From Limnanthes douglasii subsp. nivea (taxonomy: Eukaryota; Streptophyta; Magnoliopsida; Brassicales; Limnanthaceae), in contig JAUPFV010000001.1 in the NCBI GenBank assembly GCA_036936605.1, positions 343,367,081 through 343,431,080 of the forward strand: DNA of 64,000 nt, given 5' to 3'. Numbering within the stretch: position 1 is the first letter of the stretch; each line of letters begins with the position of its first letter. The notes under the pieces are model-generated. The model saw only the letters and a list, made by a program, of their open reading frames with translations, made no database searches and was not told where the DNA came from. Shown in pieces: positions 1 through 18,346 of the stretch. Both the position numbers and the translations under genes were made by a program.

Positions 1-2640
1 AGTAGAGTTTCGGTTCTGCATATTATACCATGGGTACCAGCCCCGAAGCTACATTGATACCCGTATCATAAAAAAAATATTAGAATATATTGTATTTTAT
101 AAAATATTAATTTAACCCAATCAATAATACTAGCCCACGAGCTAACTAGAAACCTAAAAACCATAATCTCCTCTCACTATATGACTCACTTTCTCGCCAC
201 TATATTCTCTCTCACTTCAACTTTCTCAAAAAAATCCTAAAGTACCAAATAAATTTATCTCTCATTGTTTGTCTCACTTTATCACCACCCTTTTAAACTC
301 AATTCCTTTTGTACTCTCATTTTGTCTCGTCGACTATCATTAAGTCTAGATTTATGTAAATACTTATAGGTATAAATTTTTGTAATCGACTATTTTGTAT
401 TTAACACATCGATGCATCTGCTAAGTTTAGAAATAGATTTAGCTTCTACTAAGTTTGAAATTGGTTTTGGAAATTTGTAATATGGTTGAGTTGCAACCGA
501 GTGTGTCTATGTCTATAATATGTAATGTGATGGCATTATTTAAAGAAAGTTTATAAATGTATTGATTATAATCTAAACAAATGGTCAAAATATTTAATAA
601 AGGTCACATTACTAATTTAAAACAAAGTAATTATTTTATTAGTTATTAAATAATAAAATATAATATTCTATTAAAAATATAATTTAATTACATATATATT
701 ATTCTCGCAATATTTTATTTAAATATTTTTTAATGAAGGTTCAAATGTGTTTGGTAATTAAAGCCGATTATCATACACCCACCAACAACAATATCGTTGG
801 CGGTTCTAAGGTTGGTATCAAATCTATTTTGCTAATTGTCAATTATCCTACGCTACACATACATGCTACTATAGGAACAAATATTAATATGTTGGTTGAT
901 ATTTATAAAGAAGACGATGACGCTTCAGCGAAGGTTCTTAAAAGTGAATTTTGGAATCATTGTAATTGGGAGAAATGAAATTAAGTTTGGAAGACTATTT
1001 GTAAGTATTATAATGACTTTGGTGGTGAAAAAATGAACATATGATTTAAATAGTCATTACTATAAATGTGGAATACGTCCAAAGGAGACATTGAAGCAAC
1101 ATGCGATAATTAATAGTTTTATGAGTATAGATGGAAAAAGAATACTAGATTGTTACACTTTTACACAGGAACGATAGAGAAAAGTACTAGCGAAGATGAT
1201 CATACTAAATGAGTATCATCTCTCTATTGTTAAACGTATAGGGTTAAGAAGATATTTAGAGGGAACTTCAATCGGATTTTAATTTGGCTTCTCAAATTAT
1301 GATTAAAATGACATTATCAGAATATCAGACAATGAGATGTTCAAAACGATGAAGCCCATAGAAGAAAATTCGAGCAGGATTGCAATAACCACTGCCGTTT
1401 GGACATCAAACGTGTATCATTTTTCTATTACGGGACAAGTATAAGGTATATGGATACTTGTCCCCGATCTGTCCTATTGTTATCCTTATTTATGATTTCA
1501 ATACATCTGTACATACAAAAGCAAGATTAGTAGTACTTCCATCATCAGTTATGCAACTCGACATATATACGTCTTTCTATGGTTTTTATGTTTGACTACA
1601 AGTTGACATTAAATTCTAAATACACGACCGTATTCCAAGAAGTAAGAAACTCATCGAACATAATTCTTTATATAAAGTAACAATTTGTATTGGTTATAAT
1701 ATTTTTGTTATATATCATTTGAATAAGAAGTGTATCGTGTTTGGAAAATCTTATCGACTTCACTCATCAACGTCAATTCTATATCCGCCAATATAACATG
1801 AGGTAATCCACATCCATTTTATTTCATGAGAAATCCAAGACAATCCATCGTCTAAGTGCAGTTTATCAATTTGTCCACACCCATTAAAACAAATGTAAAA
1901 AATGTTATATTTGTTTATGTAACTTTAATAATTCATAACAATTACATTTTTATACTTCAAACCTTTCAATCATCCATGTATTCAACTTAGGTTTTTTTCA
2001 TAATCGTGTCCAACAAAAACTGCATGTAGGATTGGTCGCACATCTTAAACAATTTATGATTTTATGTCTCACATTATAAATATTACATACACTGGATATA
2101 TTATTATGTTTCAAATTTCTCAATATGACTAAGATTCCATGATAATGGGCACCGACCACGAACATTTTTTAACAAATAAATCATCATTTTTTCTTGAGTT
2201 TTATTACTCCAAGGAATCCTGTAAAGAAAGTACGGATACAAGATTATGTTTTCCACATAAAACTAACAAATATGAAATCAAATGCTTACGAGATAAGACT
2301 GTTTAGATTTATTGTAAAATATTTAACTAAAAATATAAATTTATACATATAACTAACTACATAATTAATTGTATGAGCATTTTAAAACATACAACGTGAT
2401 TTGGCACAATGTAACAAAATTACGTGTGTCATTAAACACACACTCTTATCTCATTGGAACGAAACATAAAAATAACAAATAAACATAATGAAAATTAAAA
2501 AATATAAAATATAATTAATTTGTAAATTAAATAAACCAGTAAAAATAAAATAATAAAATTAAGTTCGTGAAAAAAAACGCGAAACACAAATAATGGGACG
2601 TTTATTTAAAACCACACTTTGTATTGTATTATATTTAAAA
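1..2640. other. AT-rich DNA, no recognisable gene
   Basis: Strongly AT-rich sequence with scattered stops in all frames. One 81-codon open frame lies at 733-978 on the plus strand; it has no motif I recognise and no codon-like continuation on either side, so I do not call it a gene. The stretch probably consists of decayed transposon sequence, but no terminal repeats or target duplications could be identified. Confidence 0.5.
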
Positions 2641-3190
2641 TAAAACAAAGGTCATGCTGGAAAAATGTCATATTTTGATAGATCTCTCACTCTATCCCTC
2701 ATCTTTTGAAACTCAAACATGAAATTTCAAAAGTATCATTTTCATTCCCACTAATTACAAAACTATCATTGAGCTTGAAAACTATCCAAAAATCAGAAAA
2801 AACCCCAAACCCTAACCTTTTACTATCATAAAACTATATTTTTACTACATAAACCCCCAAAATCAACCATAAAAAATCAAATAATGGAATAGTTATGGAA
2901 AACGATGAAACGGACGTCTCTTTGGATGGCTTGGTAGACGAGGAGTATGCATATCAAATGGAGGTAACAATTTGAATTCTACCGTTTGTTTTTATACGAT
3001 TCACACACATATTTACGATGAACAATAATCGTGTCGCACGAATCGCGCGACTGAATCCACAGCAATAGCAAACCATAATGCGACTAAGTTCATAGCTAAT
3101 TGCAAACCTTCATGCGACATTAATGCTTTCATTGTCGTAAAATGCATTCGACCAATATAATATTTGCGATTGGTTATATATTAACTTTTG
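2641..3190 (+). other. possible 5' exon relic of an unknown transposon-borne gene
   Basis: A pyrimidine-rich leader is followed by an ATG at 2895 and about 23 codons rich in Asp and Glu, ending at a GTAACA that could be a splice donor near 2965. No downstream exon could be joined to it with confidence; the truncated Copia element at 3.8-7.1 kb may separate it from coding relics at 7.1-7.8 kb. Function unknown. Confidence 0.2.
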
Positions 3191-3530
3191 TTATTATATT
3201 TGGTGTGGGTTGTTTATGATTAAGGATAATTTTGTAAAGTGTTTGTAATTTAATGTTTAAGGTGAAATGTAGAAAGATAATTAAGGTGTGTGCTAGCAAT
3301 AAATTCTGATTACCCTTATTAATGAAAGTAGTTAGGATATTTATACTTAATTAATGACCCATGGGACTTTTGGGTCAGATTGTGGGCTTGAGTCAATTTT
3401 AAGAACACATTAGCCCAAAAGATGAAAAGACTAGCACCTAGCTGAGTCATGTTCCACTAATTTATTCTGTTCGGTTGGACATGGTAATGGTTTTGTCCGA
3501 ACTACCCTTCAGATTGATATAAAGGGTAGT
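3190..3530 (+). repeat. LTR-like relic related to 35402-35780
   Basis: This segment aligns by eye over about 300 bp with 35402-35780. Shared blocks are a GATAATTTTGT stretch, a run built on ATTAATGAAAGT followed by TTAGG or TTGGG and TATTTATAC (TATA-like), and a later stretch around TTTTGGGTCA / TTTCGGGTCA. The second copy lies just before a degenerate Gypsy-type coding region, so both are probably LTR fragments of one family. A short open frame follows at 3529-3732 without recognisable similarity. Confidence 0.45.
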
Positions 3531-3819
3531 GTCAAAATTATCCGACCTTATCAATATAGTTATTCGTTGTAGGAGGAACCTGGCAAACCATCATATATGG
3601 ATGCTGGTTACGCAAAATTCTTCAACATATACAGGTTATTTACAAAAAAATGAATTAGACACTTTTGTGTATGAAAAATCAAAGAAGATTAAGTTCGTCA
3701 CGATTACAAAGCTATATGATAGTGACAAATAAGAAGAACTCCTAGATTATATTAAGTTTGTGAGAGGTACGATATATCCATATAAAAAATGAAGTCGGCA
3801 ACTTTAAAAAAACGAAAGT

Positions 3820-4351
3820 ATATGATTATGCATTGTTTGGTTGACAAACTCTGTTCCATTATCAGAACGGAGAATCTGTATTTTTTAAAATTGAGTCAAA
3901 ATCATTTTTTAAAAACAAACAAATATTTATGGTACTTCTGATTTATGTTTCATGAAGTATATCCAAGTCATTCTTGAGAAATCATCCACAAATAAAACAA
4001 AGTATCTGATTTGATTATTAGTGGAATTCGGTACTGGACCCCAAACATCAGAATGGATTAACAAAAAAGCATAATCAACTATAGTATTACTTTGATTAAA
4101 TGAGACCCTATGACTTTTTGCAAGAATGCAGGTTTCACATTTCTCATGAATGGAATAAATAAAAAAAAGACTAGGAAACAAATTTTTAAGATAGCTAAAA
4201 GAAGGATGACCAAGTCGTCGGTGCCATAACCAAAGTTGCCTTTCGGTTGTTCCGTGTGCAAGCATGACATGCCCCTTAAGGGCTACATCATCAACATAAT
4301 AGAGACCTCATTGTTCAGTACCACGCCCAATGATCTCCTTCGTACGAATGT
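3820..4351 (-). pseudogene. Copia A GAG-pre-integrase and integrase relic
   Basis: The minus-strand frame contains LWLWHRRLGHPSFSYL (GAG-pre-integrase, with its zinc-binding H-H), then CETCILAKSHR (the C-C pair) and HSDVWGPVP followed by FVLFVDDFSRMTW (first integrase catalytic Asp region). Further on, LRSDNGTEFVN, carrying the second catalytic Asp, is readable after stops and frame shifts near 3850. A stop near 4305 lies in frame at a position where relatives usually have Arg, consistent with a CGA to TGA change. Confidence 0.8.
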
Positions 4352-4359
4352 CCTGTAAA

Positions 4360-5516
4360 CACTAGCGGAGCTGCAGTGGTGTCCGCGGGTTCCTAGGAAC
4401 CCACGAAATTATAGTATATACTATAATATACATTCCTAAATTCTAAAGTGTGCTTGTCTCAGTGGAAAAAAGTGAGCTTGGAACCCAGGGGTCAGTGAAA
4501 ACTTCCAATCATTTTTTTAAGGTTAAAATGGAAAGGAAATACATATAATATATGTTTAATTTCTTATTTTCAATAATATATATTTAATTCTTTATTTTTT
4601 TAAATTTATTTTTAATAATGTATATTTAATTTATTTTAACTCTTATTTAGGAATTATCAATAATATATATTTAATTCTTTATTTTTTTAAATTTATTTAT
4701 TTTTAATAATGTATATTTAATTTATTTTAACTCTTATTTAGGAATTATCAATAATATATATTTAATTCTTTATTTTTTTAAATTTATTTTTAATAATATA
4801 TATTTAATTTTTTTTAACTCTTATTTTCGATATATATTTTAAGATAATAACGTTATAATTTGGTGTGATGGAATGTTAAAACGAGGAAAGGAATGACTAC
4901 TCTAAAACATTTAAATAGAAAAGTAAGTTAATATATATAAATAGAGTTAACTTAAACTACCCGTGTCTTAGAAAATTCAAGGGATTGCTTTAAATCTTTT
5001 TCATGTACATTTTTTTTTGCTAATAACATTAACTTAATTTCAACACTAGCTAAGTAAGTTAAATTCGAGTAAATTAAAATTCGAAGATAAATAAAAATAA
5101 AAATCCAACACTTTCAAGAACATTGACTATATCATAGATTTGTCGTCTCTGGACTCCTACAGATCTTAAGAAAATCAAATACGTGTCAAGATAGACACAT
5201 AATACGAAGATAAGTAAAAAAAGACTAGGATAAAAAGAGCTAAATGTGAGGCAGCATTGTCAAGCCCGATAACTTTAGTGTGGTCATGATTATAGATTGA
5301 CAAAATACTAAAGAAAATAACCAACACATAAGGGATTCATAAAATACAAAAAACACTAAAGAAAGTAACCAATACATAAGGGATTCATGAATACAAAAAA
5401 CACTAGTTAACCAAAAAAACAAAAAAAACATACTTAGTGCAAAAAAAAAATTAAGATATTTCGTTCTTGGACGATAACCAGGACCCCATAGGGATCAAAT
5501 CCTGGCTACGCCACTG
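4360..5516. mobile_element. non-autonomous hAT-type element inside Copia A
   Basis: A 1157-bp insertion flanked by a perfect 8-bp direct repeat, CCTGTAAA (4352-4359 and 5517-5524), the duplication length typical of hAT elements. Its ends are imperfect inverted repeats: CACTAGCGGAGCTGC at the left and CAGTGGCGTAGCC read inward from the right. It has no transposase. The interior is AT-rich and contains short tandem repeats. Removing the element and one copy of the 8 bp leaves the Copia reading frame in register, so it landed in a Copia coding region. Confidence 0.85.
4553..4850. repeat. ~90-bp tandem repeat within the hAT-type element
   Basis: A unit containing TTAATTCTTTATTTTTTTAA and TTATTTTAACTCTTATTTAG recurs near 4583, 4671 and 4762, a period of about 88-91 bp with about two and a half copies. 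It is AT-rich and noncoding. Confidence 0.7.
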
Positions 5517-5524
5517 CCTGTAAA

Positions 5525-5793
5525 ATGCAAAAAAATAGATACATAAGAACCACACAGTTGAGTTGTTTTGTCACTTGACTAACAGATAATAACTTTGAGG
5601 ATAGTGAAGGAATGTACAGGCAGTTTTTAATTTCCATTTTTTCCGAAAAAATAATTGAACCTCCCCCTTTGACTTCACAAATTTCTCCACTAGCAGTCTC
5701 AATGTGAGACTTCTTTAGAGATGACATGTCACCAAAGTCTTTAGGATCATAAGACATGGTGTTCGTAGCCCCGCAATCAAAGATCCAATTCAT
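5525..5793 (-). pseudogene. Copia A aspartic protease relic
   Basis: The frame opens with WIFDCGATNTM, the active-site signature of Copia proteases (DCGAT in place of DSGAT), and continues through the usual KNCLYIPSLSSKLLSVSQ segment that links protease to GAG-pre-integrase. The frame runs to the hAT insertion at 5516 and resumes in the same frame beyond it at 4351. Confidence 0.8.
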
Positions 5794-6044
5794 TGATTTC
5801 TCAAATCATTTACCTCAAAGTTTTTCATAGGAGTTGGTCGCCATTCCTCCAAAACCAGTGCCACTTCCTTGGTCATTTTTAGTCGGATCTTCACCGCCAC
5901 TTGTAGACGAAGCCCGTTTGACATTAGATCTGAAACGCTGGTTATTTTTCTCCTTATGATCGTCCTCCTACCATTCTGGATAGCCAACAAGCTGGAAACA
6001 TGTCTCTTTAGTGTGTTTCTTCATCCCACAATGAGTGCAATACA

Positions 6045-6867
6045 ACTTGGATTTATCTTCTTTCTCTTTGGATCAGAATTTAAACCTCTGTGCAGAATCT
6101 TTAACAGTCAAACCCATCCCAATTTCAATCGAGTCACTATCAGAAGAACTTGATTTTAGTATATTAAGCTTGGCCACTTCCCTTCCTATTGTAGCATATG
6201 TTGTTTCCACGGAAGGAAGATGATCCTTTTTCATGATATCTCTCTTGACTGGTTCCATCTTGTCATTAATCGCCATTAGCAATTGATAAAGTCTTTGTTC
6301 TTGAGTCTTCTTATTGTAGATCTGAATGTCTTCTGGGTCTTTCATAGGGTTTGGATCTTGCCTATCTATAAACATCCAGATGTTCTGCAGTTTGTTCCAC
6401 AAGTCTTCTAGTGTATCAGACCCTTGCCTTAATTAATTAGCCCGCGTATGAAGGTCAAACACCTGTAACGAATCTATACAAGAACCGTATGTGGTGGCTA
6501 ACCCATCTCAGAGGGCTTTTGCAGTGGGATATTGCGAGACATTATTCACCAAGCTGGATTCAAGATTCTGGATAATCCATGTGAAAACACATTGATCATC
6601 TTGTTCCCACCTTGTATATGTGTTGTCAGTTTTGGATGGAGGTGTCGGCTCTTCTGTAATGTGAGAACCTTTACCCTTTCCCCCAATTGCTTTCTTCATC
6701 AAGTTTGACCATATGACATAGTTGTCACCACCGAGTTTAATCCCTAGGGATAAATTCTCGAGGTTAGTTGTTTGTTGTTGTGTTCTGAGACCATTTCTCA
6801 GAATGGCAGCAATCTGCATTGTTAATTCATCAGGGATTTGACTGACCACGACTTCATTGCCAGCCAT
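6045..6867 (-). pseudogene. Copia A gag (nucleocapsid) relic
   Basis: The gag frame starts at the ATG at 6867, about 40 bp after the primer-binding site. An N-terminal stretch of the type found in plant Copia gag (LGGDNYVIWSNLMKKAI) is followed, after a frame break near 6420-6508, by a UBN2-type gag segment containing EQRLYQLLMAINDKMEPV. A CCHC zinc knuckle of the form C-x2-C-x4-H-x4-C is readable at about 6000-6045 in a shifted frame. The interruptions make this a pseudogene. Confidence 0.75.
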
Positions 6868-6905
6868 CTTTGTTGAGGATGTTCAGAATTCCCAGAATCA
6901 CACGT

Positions 6906-6917
6906 GCTCTGATACCA
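6906..6917 (-). other. primer-binding site of Copia element A
   Basis: On the minus strand the bases are TGGTATCAGAGC, the standard plant Copia primer-binding site complementary to initiator methionine tRNA. It abuts the LTR end at 6918 with no gap, which fixes the LTR border. Confidence 0.9.
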
Positions 6918-7109
6918 TGTTAAAAACAAAGAGAGAAGTAGCCGCATGAGGTGGCTAGGGTTTTGAGGCGGCTAGGGTTTTATGTTTAGTAGAAAATGTT
7001 CCCTTTTATATTGAACTATTTTTTATAATGTAAACCCAAGTAAGGCTCTCAATATATAGAGAACTTAGAGGTCTATACAAGGAAACTTAATACACTGAAT
7101 ATTCTAACA
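6918..7109 (-). repeat. LTR of Copia element A
   Basis: On the minus strand this 192-bp segment begins TGTTAGAATATTC and ends TTTTTAACA, the TG...CA ends of an LTR. It contains a TATA-like ATATATTGAGAG stretch and is directly followed by a tRNA primer-binding site. The partner LTR is missing. Confidence 0.8.
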
Positions 7110-7111
7110 GT

Positions 7112-7303
7112 ATGGTATACCATACCTCACAAAAAACGTCTTTAACGTATCTACCAATTTGTGAATGTCCACCCGTGAATGCTTCAATGATTATAAAGGT
7201 CGGAATTTCTTTCGTACATGGCTGTCACTTTGTTAGTGTAAGTATATCAATTTTATTATATTTATGGACTTTTCATATTTTATTTACACACCCAATGCAC
7301 TAA
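7112..7303 (+). pseudogene. short relic, possibly an OTU-like domain carried by a MULE
   Basis: An open stretch reading SLTYLPICECPP, then about 15 residues later VHGCHFVSV, resembles the end of the OTU-like cysteine protease domain that some plant Mutator-like elements carry, where an N-H-F/Y-V motif supplies the catalytic His. The resemblance is recalled rather than computed and the fragment is short, so the identification is weak. It starts immediately after the Copia A LTR. Confidence 0.2.
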
Positions 7304-7589
7304 TTTGATATTTCGGGTGGCGATTTCAGATAAATGAGTTGTTGTCACATATAGTATGCGACAACAGCGTGAAAGCTATCGCATGTGACAAGTTATTTGT
7401 AACTTAATTAGTTTACTTAGTCATATTTTTGTCGTTTACTCACTTTGCAATACCTTATTTTCTTTAATGTCATATTAAAAAGTTTATGTGGTTTTTGTCG
7501 TAATGATAACCTATATTGTATTAACATGCTCAAAATAACTTACTCACAAATACGAAAACAAAAAAACCATACATCAAAACTTACAAATA

Positions 7590-7821
7590 TCTTATAAACT
7601 CAGGTGCGACATGCGAAGAAGAACCTGCACCACTGCTGTTAGCCGCAGCCCAACCAACGTGATGACTGGTATCGTCCCCTGCATCACCACAACGCATGCA
7701 TCATTTCGTATGCGTCCCCGAAGAGAGGTCCTTGGTAACAAAAAACTCCTTATGCACCGATGTATCATGAGCTGTCTCGTTGCGATGATGCTTCTTAACT
7801 GCTCTTTTTGTACAAACCATC
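7590..7821 (-). pseudogene. unknown coding relic with one in-frame stop
   Basis: On the minus strand an ATG at 7821 opens a frame of about 75 codons, MVCTKRAVKKHHRNE..., broken by a single TGA about 40 codons in and then continuing through a Ser/Gly/Ala-rich stretch to about 7590. Amino acid composition looks coding on both sides of the stop. I do not recognise the protein. Confidence 0.25.
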
Positions 7822-7839
7822 TTAGAAAAAACAAATACT

Positions 7840-8520
7840 AACAATGAAAAAACAAGAAGAATGAGTCAATCTCTTTAAAATTGAGTCACATGCGCCATGG
7901 GTAAATGAATTCACATACGACCACAACTGTACACTGTCGCATGCGACACACACCAGCTTTGGTCGCACGACGTATGCGACTAACACATACCTGGGCGCAT
8001 ACGTCGTGCGACGAATACCTACGGGAACCCAAACCATAACTATCATAATACAATACCATTCTCATGAAAATCATGCTCAAAACACACATCCTAATCTATC
8101 AAACAATCCTACACTATTAATTTAACAAACCAAGAGCTACAATCATGCAAAAATCTATTTTTTTAAATAATAAAAAACCTATTGTTTCACACCATATCCA
8201 CAACGAATTCGATTAAAAAAATAGATTGAGAGGATTGAGAAACGTATTTTTATCTTGTTGAGTAGATTCTTGAAAATTCATCTTTTGATTTTCGGGTAGA
8301 TTTATAATAGTTGAGAGAGTTTGAAAGGAAAATAGAAAAAAAAATGGCGAGTGATGTAACAAAACAATTTTATACTTTGTTTTTTCTGCAATGGATAAAT
8401 TTATCCAAAATCAGATGAAAAAGGTGTATGATTTAATCGTGCAAAATCTATCGAAATATGGTTTTTTTTCTAGTCTAACCCATAAAACAATTATTTGCAT
8501 CATATTCAAAATTAATACTT
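7840..8520. other. noncoding stretch with CG-rich palindromic motifs
   Basis: No gene seen. Around 7920-8020 there are several short palindromic or near-palindromic words (GTCGCATGCGAC and relatives of CGCATACGTCGTGCG), with related words near 3040-3130 and 7345-7385, so they may belong to one decayed element split by Copia A. Confidence 0.3.
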
Positions 8521-8529
8521 ATTTTATTA

Positions 8530-9442
8530 GGCGAAGCTATTTCCTCCATAAGTCTTTTTTTTATTTTCTCCATATTTCAAAAAAGACTCCGCTTGGTTAT
8601 TTCCTCCATAAAGGAAATTATTAATTTATTTTTTTTAAATTTTACTCCAAAAACACATATTTGCCTTCTTCTCCAGCAACCACCCAAACACCATATCTAC
8701 CTTAATTTTTTCCAACAACCTTATACCCACCATATTACTTCCACCCATAAACTATAATCACATCAATATAAATACCCAACCATCAACTCTTTTAAACGAA
8801 AACAAAAACCGAGAAAAAAAATTCTAGCCACCACTTTCGATGGAAGCAATCTATCAAATGTAAAAATCTCTCCTAAATCTTTTTTTAATCTATCGGTTGA
8901 CAAGAGTTCCAGGAAGTCGGGTGTACTCTGCATAGCGAGTTCGTGAAACTCGATATGCTAAAAAATTTGCAGTTCCGAAACTCTCTTGCTATGATTTTTT
9001 TTTAAATTTTGTTTTCCTGTATGTTGAGTTCTAGGAATAGATTTTTAATTGTTTTAGTATCAAATTACTTTTATAAAACTTTGGAAATTTATTTTTGATT
9101 TATTTATTTTATTTTATAAAACTTTAACTTGTTTTTTATTCCCCACTTTCTCATTTTTGTTTGTTTCTATTTTTACAAGATTAAATTATCTTGTTGGTTG
9201 ATTGAGTGATTTTGGGAGGTGTTGAATTTTTAGTTTGGGTGTATTGTTTTCCAATGATTAATTTTTAAATTTTTTGAGTTTTTTTAGTTTTTAAAGTTTA
9301 ATTTTCGAAGTAAAATAATATATGTTTGATAGGCATTAAAATATAAATAAAAACAAAAAAATAAAAACAAGTGTTTAATACTTTTTTAAAAATTTGAAAT
9401 AGAAAAAATAATAAATCTTATAAAAAAAAATTAGCTTCGCCC
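8530..9442. mobile_element. MITE-like element, copy 1
   Basis: Starts GGCGAAGCTATTTCC and ends TTAGCTTCGCCC, so the two ends are inverted copies of GG(G)CGAAGCTA. The 913-bp interior is AT-rich with no long open frame. Related ends occur at 34791 and at 47660. The flanks are both AT-rich (ATTTTATTA and ATTTTTATT) but do not form a clear target duplication, so the superfamily is unresolved. The right end lies about 100 bp upstream of the CIP111-like transcript start region. Confidence 0.6.
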
Positions 9443-9539
9443 ATTTTTATTCTTTAAATTAGATTTGTTTTGACCAAATTTTCAGAGATACATATTTTAT
9501 TCTTTGGTTTGGACAGTTTGTGTGTTGGCCCTGTCTCAC

Positions 9540-9613
9540 TCTAATTAGTGTAGTCACAATTTTGAAGACTGAACACAGCAACGAGAGGAAGAAGCGGCCA
9601 TAGTCAAAACCAG
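9540..9613 (+). promoter_or_regulatory. probable 5' noncoding exon of the CIP111-like gene
   Basis: A purine-rich, GC-balanced segment ends in ACCAG followed by GTACGAG at 9614, a good splice donor. A leader intron would then run to an acceptor shortly before the ATG at 10167, for instance the TAATAG near 10150. The transcript start is not visible; the position is inferred from base composition and the donor. Confidence 0.4.
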
Positions 9614-10166
9614 GTACGAGCTCGAGTCCTCTTTAACACGTTTATTCTCTTATTACCTCTTCACTATTGCTATTTTCCTTTTTACATTCTTTAAAGAACA
9701 ATTAGTTCAAACAAGTATTGGCCTTCACATAAACCCTAGTCAAACAAGGAAGATATGATTTACCAATTAGTTTGGTGCAGTTCCATGCTCTTTAGGTGCC
9801 GAGTTTCGCACATTTGGTGTACGTATCGTTTTGTAGAGTTTAGGTGTGTTAGATTATTGATGCTAATTTGTGGTGTTATTTTCCTAATGTGTGTTTGCAA
9901 ATCTACATATGCACTATTGGTTCAACACTTGAATCAAAATCAATTTGATTGTCAAAGGGTTTTCTAACCTAGTTGATGTAAGAGAGAGGTCTGGAATTTA
10001 AATAGTAGCTTTAGAAGATTATCTGGATTCGATCTTAACTTTATTATTTATTATTGCTTGACCATTAAGTTGTGCAATTTTGATATTGAGTATGCATTTC
10101 TGGCAAATATTCATCACTAGCTGATAAATTGGTTGTAGTTGGAGGTAATAGCTGATATCTTCTGAT

Positions 10167-17256
<7,090 letters not shown>

Positions 17257-18161
17257 GAATACAGCGGACTTATCAAGTACAGAGTAAGTACTTTAATTTG
17301 ACAAGCATTTTTTTCTTTGACCCTCATAAATTGCGGTAGCAAACCAGACCGAGATGGAAATGGCAACAACGCTGCCAACAATAGAAAAAAAACGAAGAAG
17401 AAACTCTCTGGTTGTTGTGTGATTGCGGTGATTGTAATCGGATATTGCTTTGATTCTCTTGGTCTTGATGGTTCTGTCTTGTGTGTAGGAAAATAGAGAA
17501 ACTAGACTGAAGGCTTTATGTCAGGTGAATCGTCCTTATGACATTTTCTTCAATTTAGTCTTTGGATTTCAAAAGGTCCGGTCAAGATCTTTCAATTTTG
17601 GGATTTTATAATTTTCACTGGAGTAGCATTAAAGCCGATTTAGATACATTACACATAGTGTTATAGTTTGTTCGATTTTAGTACCGTTTGCCCCATGAAA
17701 ATACTGACTGTGACATTAACTATTATTTATTTATTTATTTTTTGTAACCCAACAAACAAAATATTTTTCATGTGTGTCTTATTCTGTGACTGGCAGTGCC
17801 AATTTACTTCTGGCACCAATGTCCTCGTTATTGGAATATTTGGAACTAAATTCTACATTATAGAGACAATTTATCTTTATTATATTTTTTACCTATCATT
17901 CAGCTGAATTATTTGTTTTATATCACGAAGGAAAATAATGGGTTGGAAAAAAGTATTAAAAATTTGAAAAAGCTCGGAATGTAAAAAATCGAGAAAAAAC
18001 AACATAATTATTACATTTTTAATTCATTAAATAAATAAATAAATTAATTTTATAAAACTAATTAAGTAAATAAATTTATTAAAATATGATTGAAAACGAC
18101 TGTCAATTTATAATTATGTTACAAAATAATTCAACAAATAAATCATATTTAAATTATATAT
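17257..18161. other. CIP111 3' region and AT-rich spacer
   Basis: The first few hundred bases are probably the 3' untranslated region of the CIP111-like gene. The rest is AT-rich with no supported gene, ending at the target duplication of the Pack-MULE-like element. Confidence 0.5.
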
Positions 18162-18346
18162 TTTAAATTAGGGATTTTTACTATTAGGTGTATTAAAACT
18201 TTTAAAATTCTGATTTAGTGGACCTTATTATCCATAATTCCCACTAATACATCAAAACGTTTGGTTATTCTAATTAAATACATTTAACTTTTTTTATGAC
18301 AAAAATAACCTTAAACACTAGACCTTGGGCACCTTCCTAATTTCAC

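Larger units (their letters stand above)
3800..7109 (-). mobile_element. truncated Ty1/Copia retrotransposon A
   Basis: Read on the minus strand, the order is LTR, primer-binding site, gag, aspartic protease, GAG-pre-integrase and integrase, which is Copia order. The element stops within the integrase near 3800; reverse transcriptase, RNase H and the second LTR are absent. Stops and frameshifts are scattered throughout, so it is dead. A hAT-type element (4360-5516) interrupts it between the protease and GAG-pre-integrase regions. The left border is approximate because no 3' LTR exists to fix it. Confidence 0.85.

Noticed and set aside
733..978. 81-codon plus-strand frame
   Set aside because: Starts with ATG and ends in a stop but has no known motif, no codon-like flanks and lies in AT-rich DNA where such frames arise by chance.
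7111..7126. Palindrome GTATGGTATACCATAC next to the Copia A LTR
   Set aside because: Considered as a terminal inverted repeat or operator; it is short, AT-rich at its centre and has no partner. It is probably the insertion target of Copia A.
7920..8020. Repeated GTCGCATGCGAC-like words as a regulatory or CRISPR-like array
   Set aside because: Spacing is irregular, copies are imperfect and few, and no conserved repeat length exists. CRISPR is not expected in a plant nuclear genome.
2560..8400. One large transposon spanning both sides of Copia A
   Set aside because: Looked for inverted ends between about 2565-2700 and 8240-8400. Only weak AT-rich similarity was seen and no target duplication was found.
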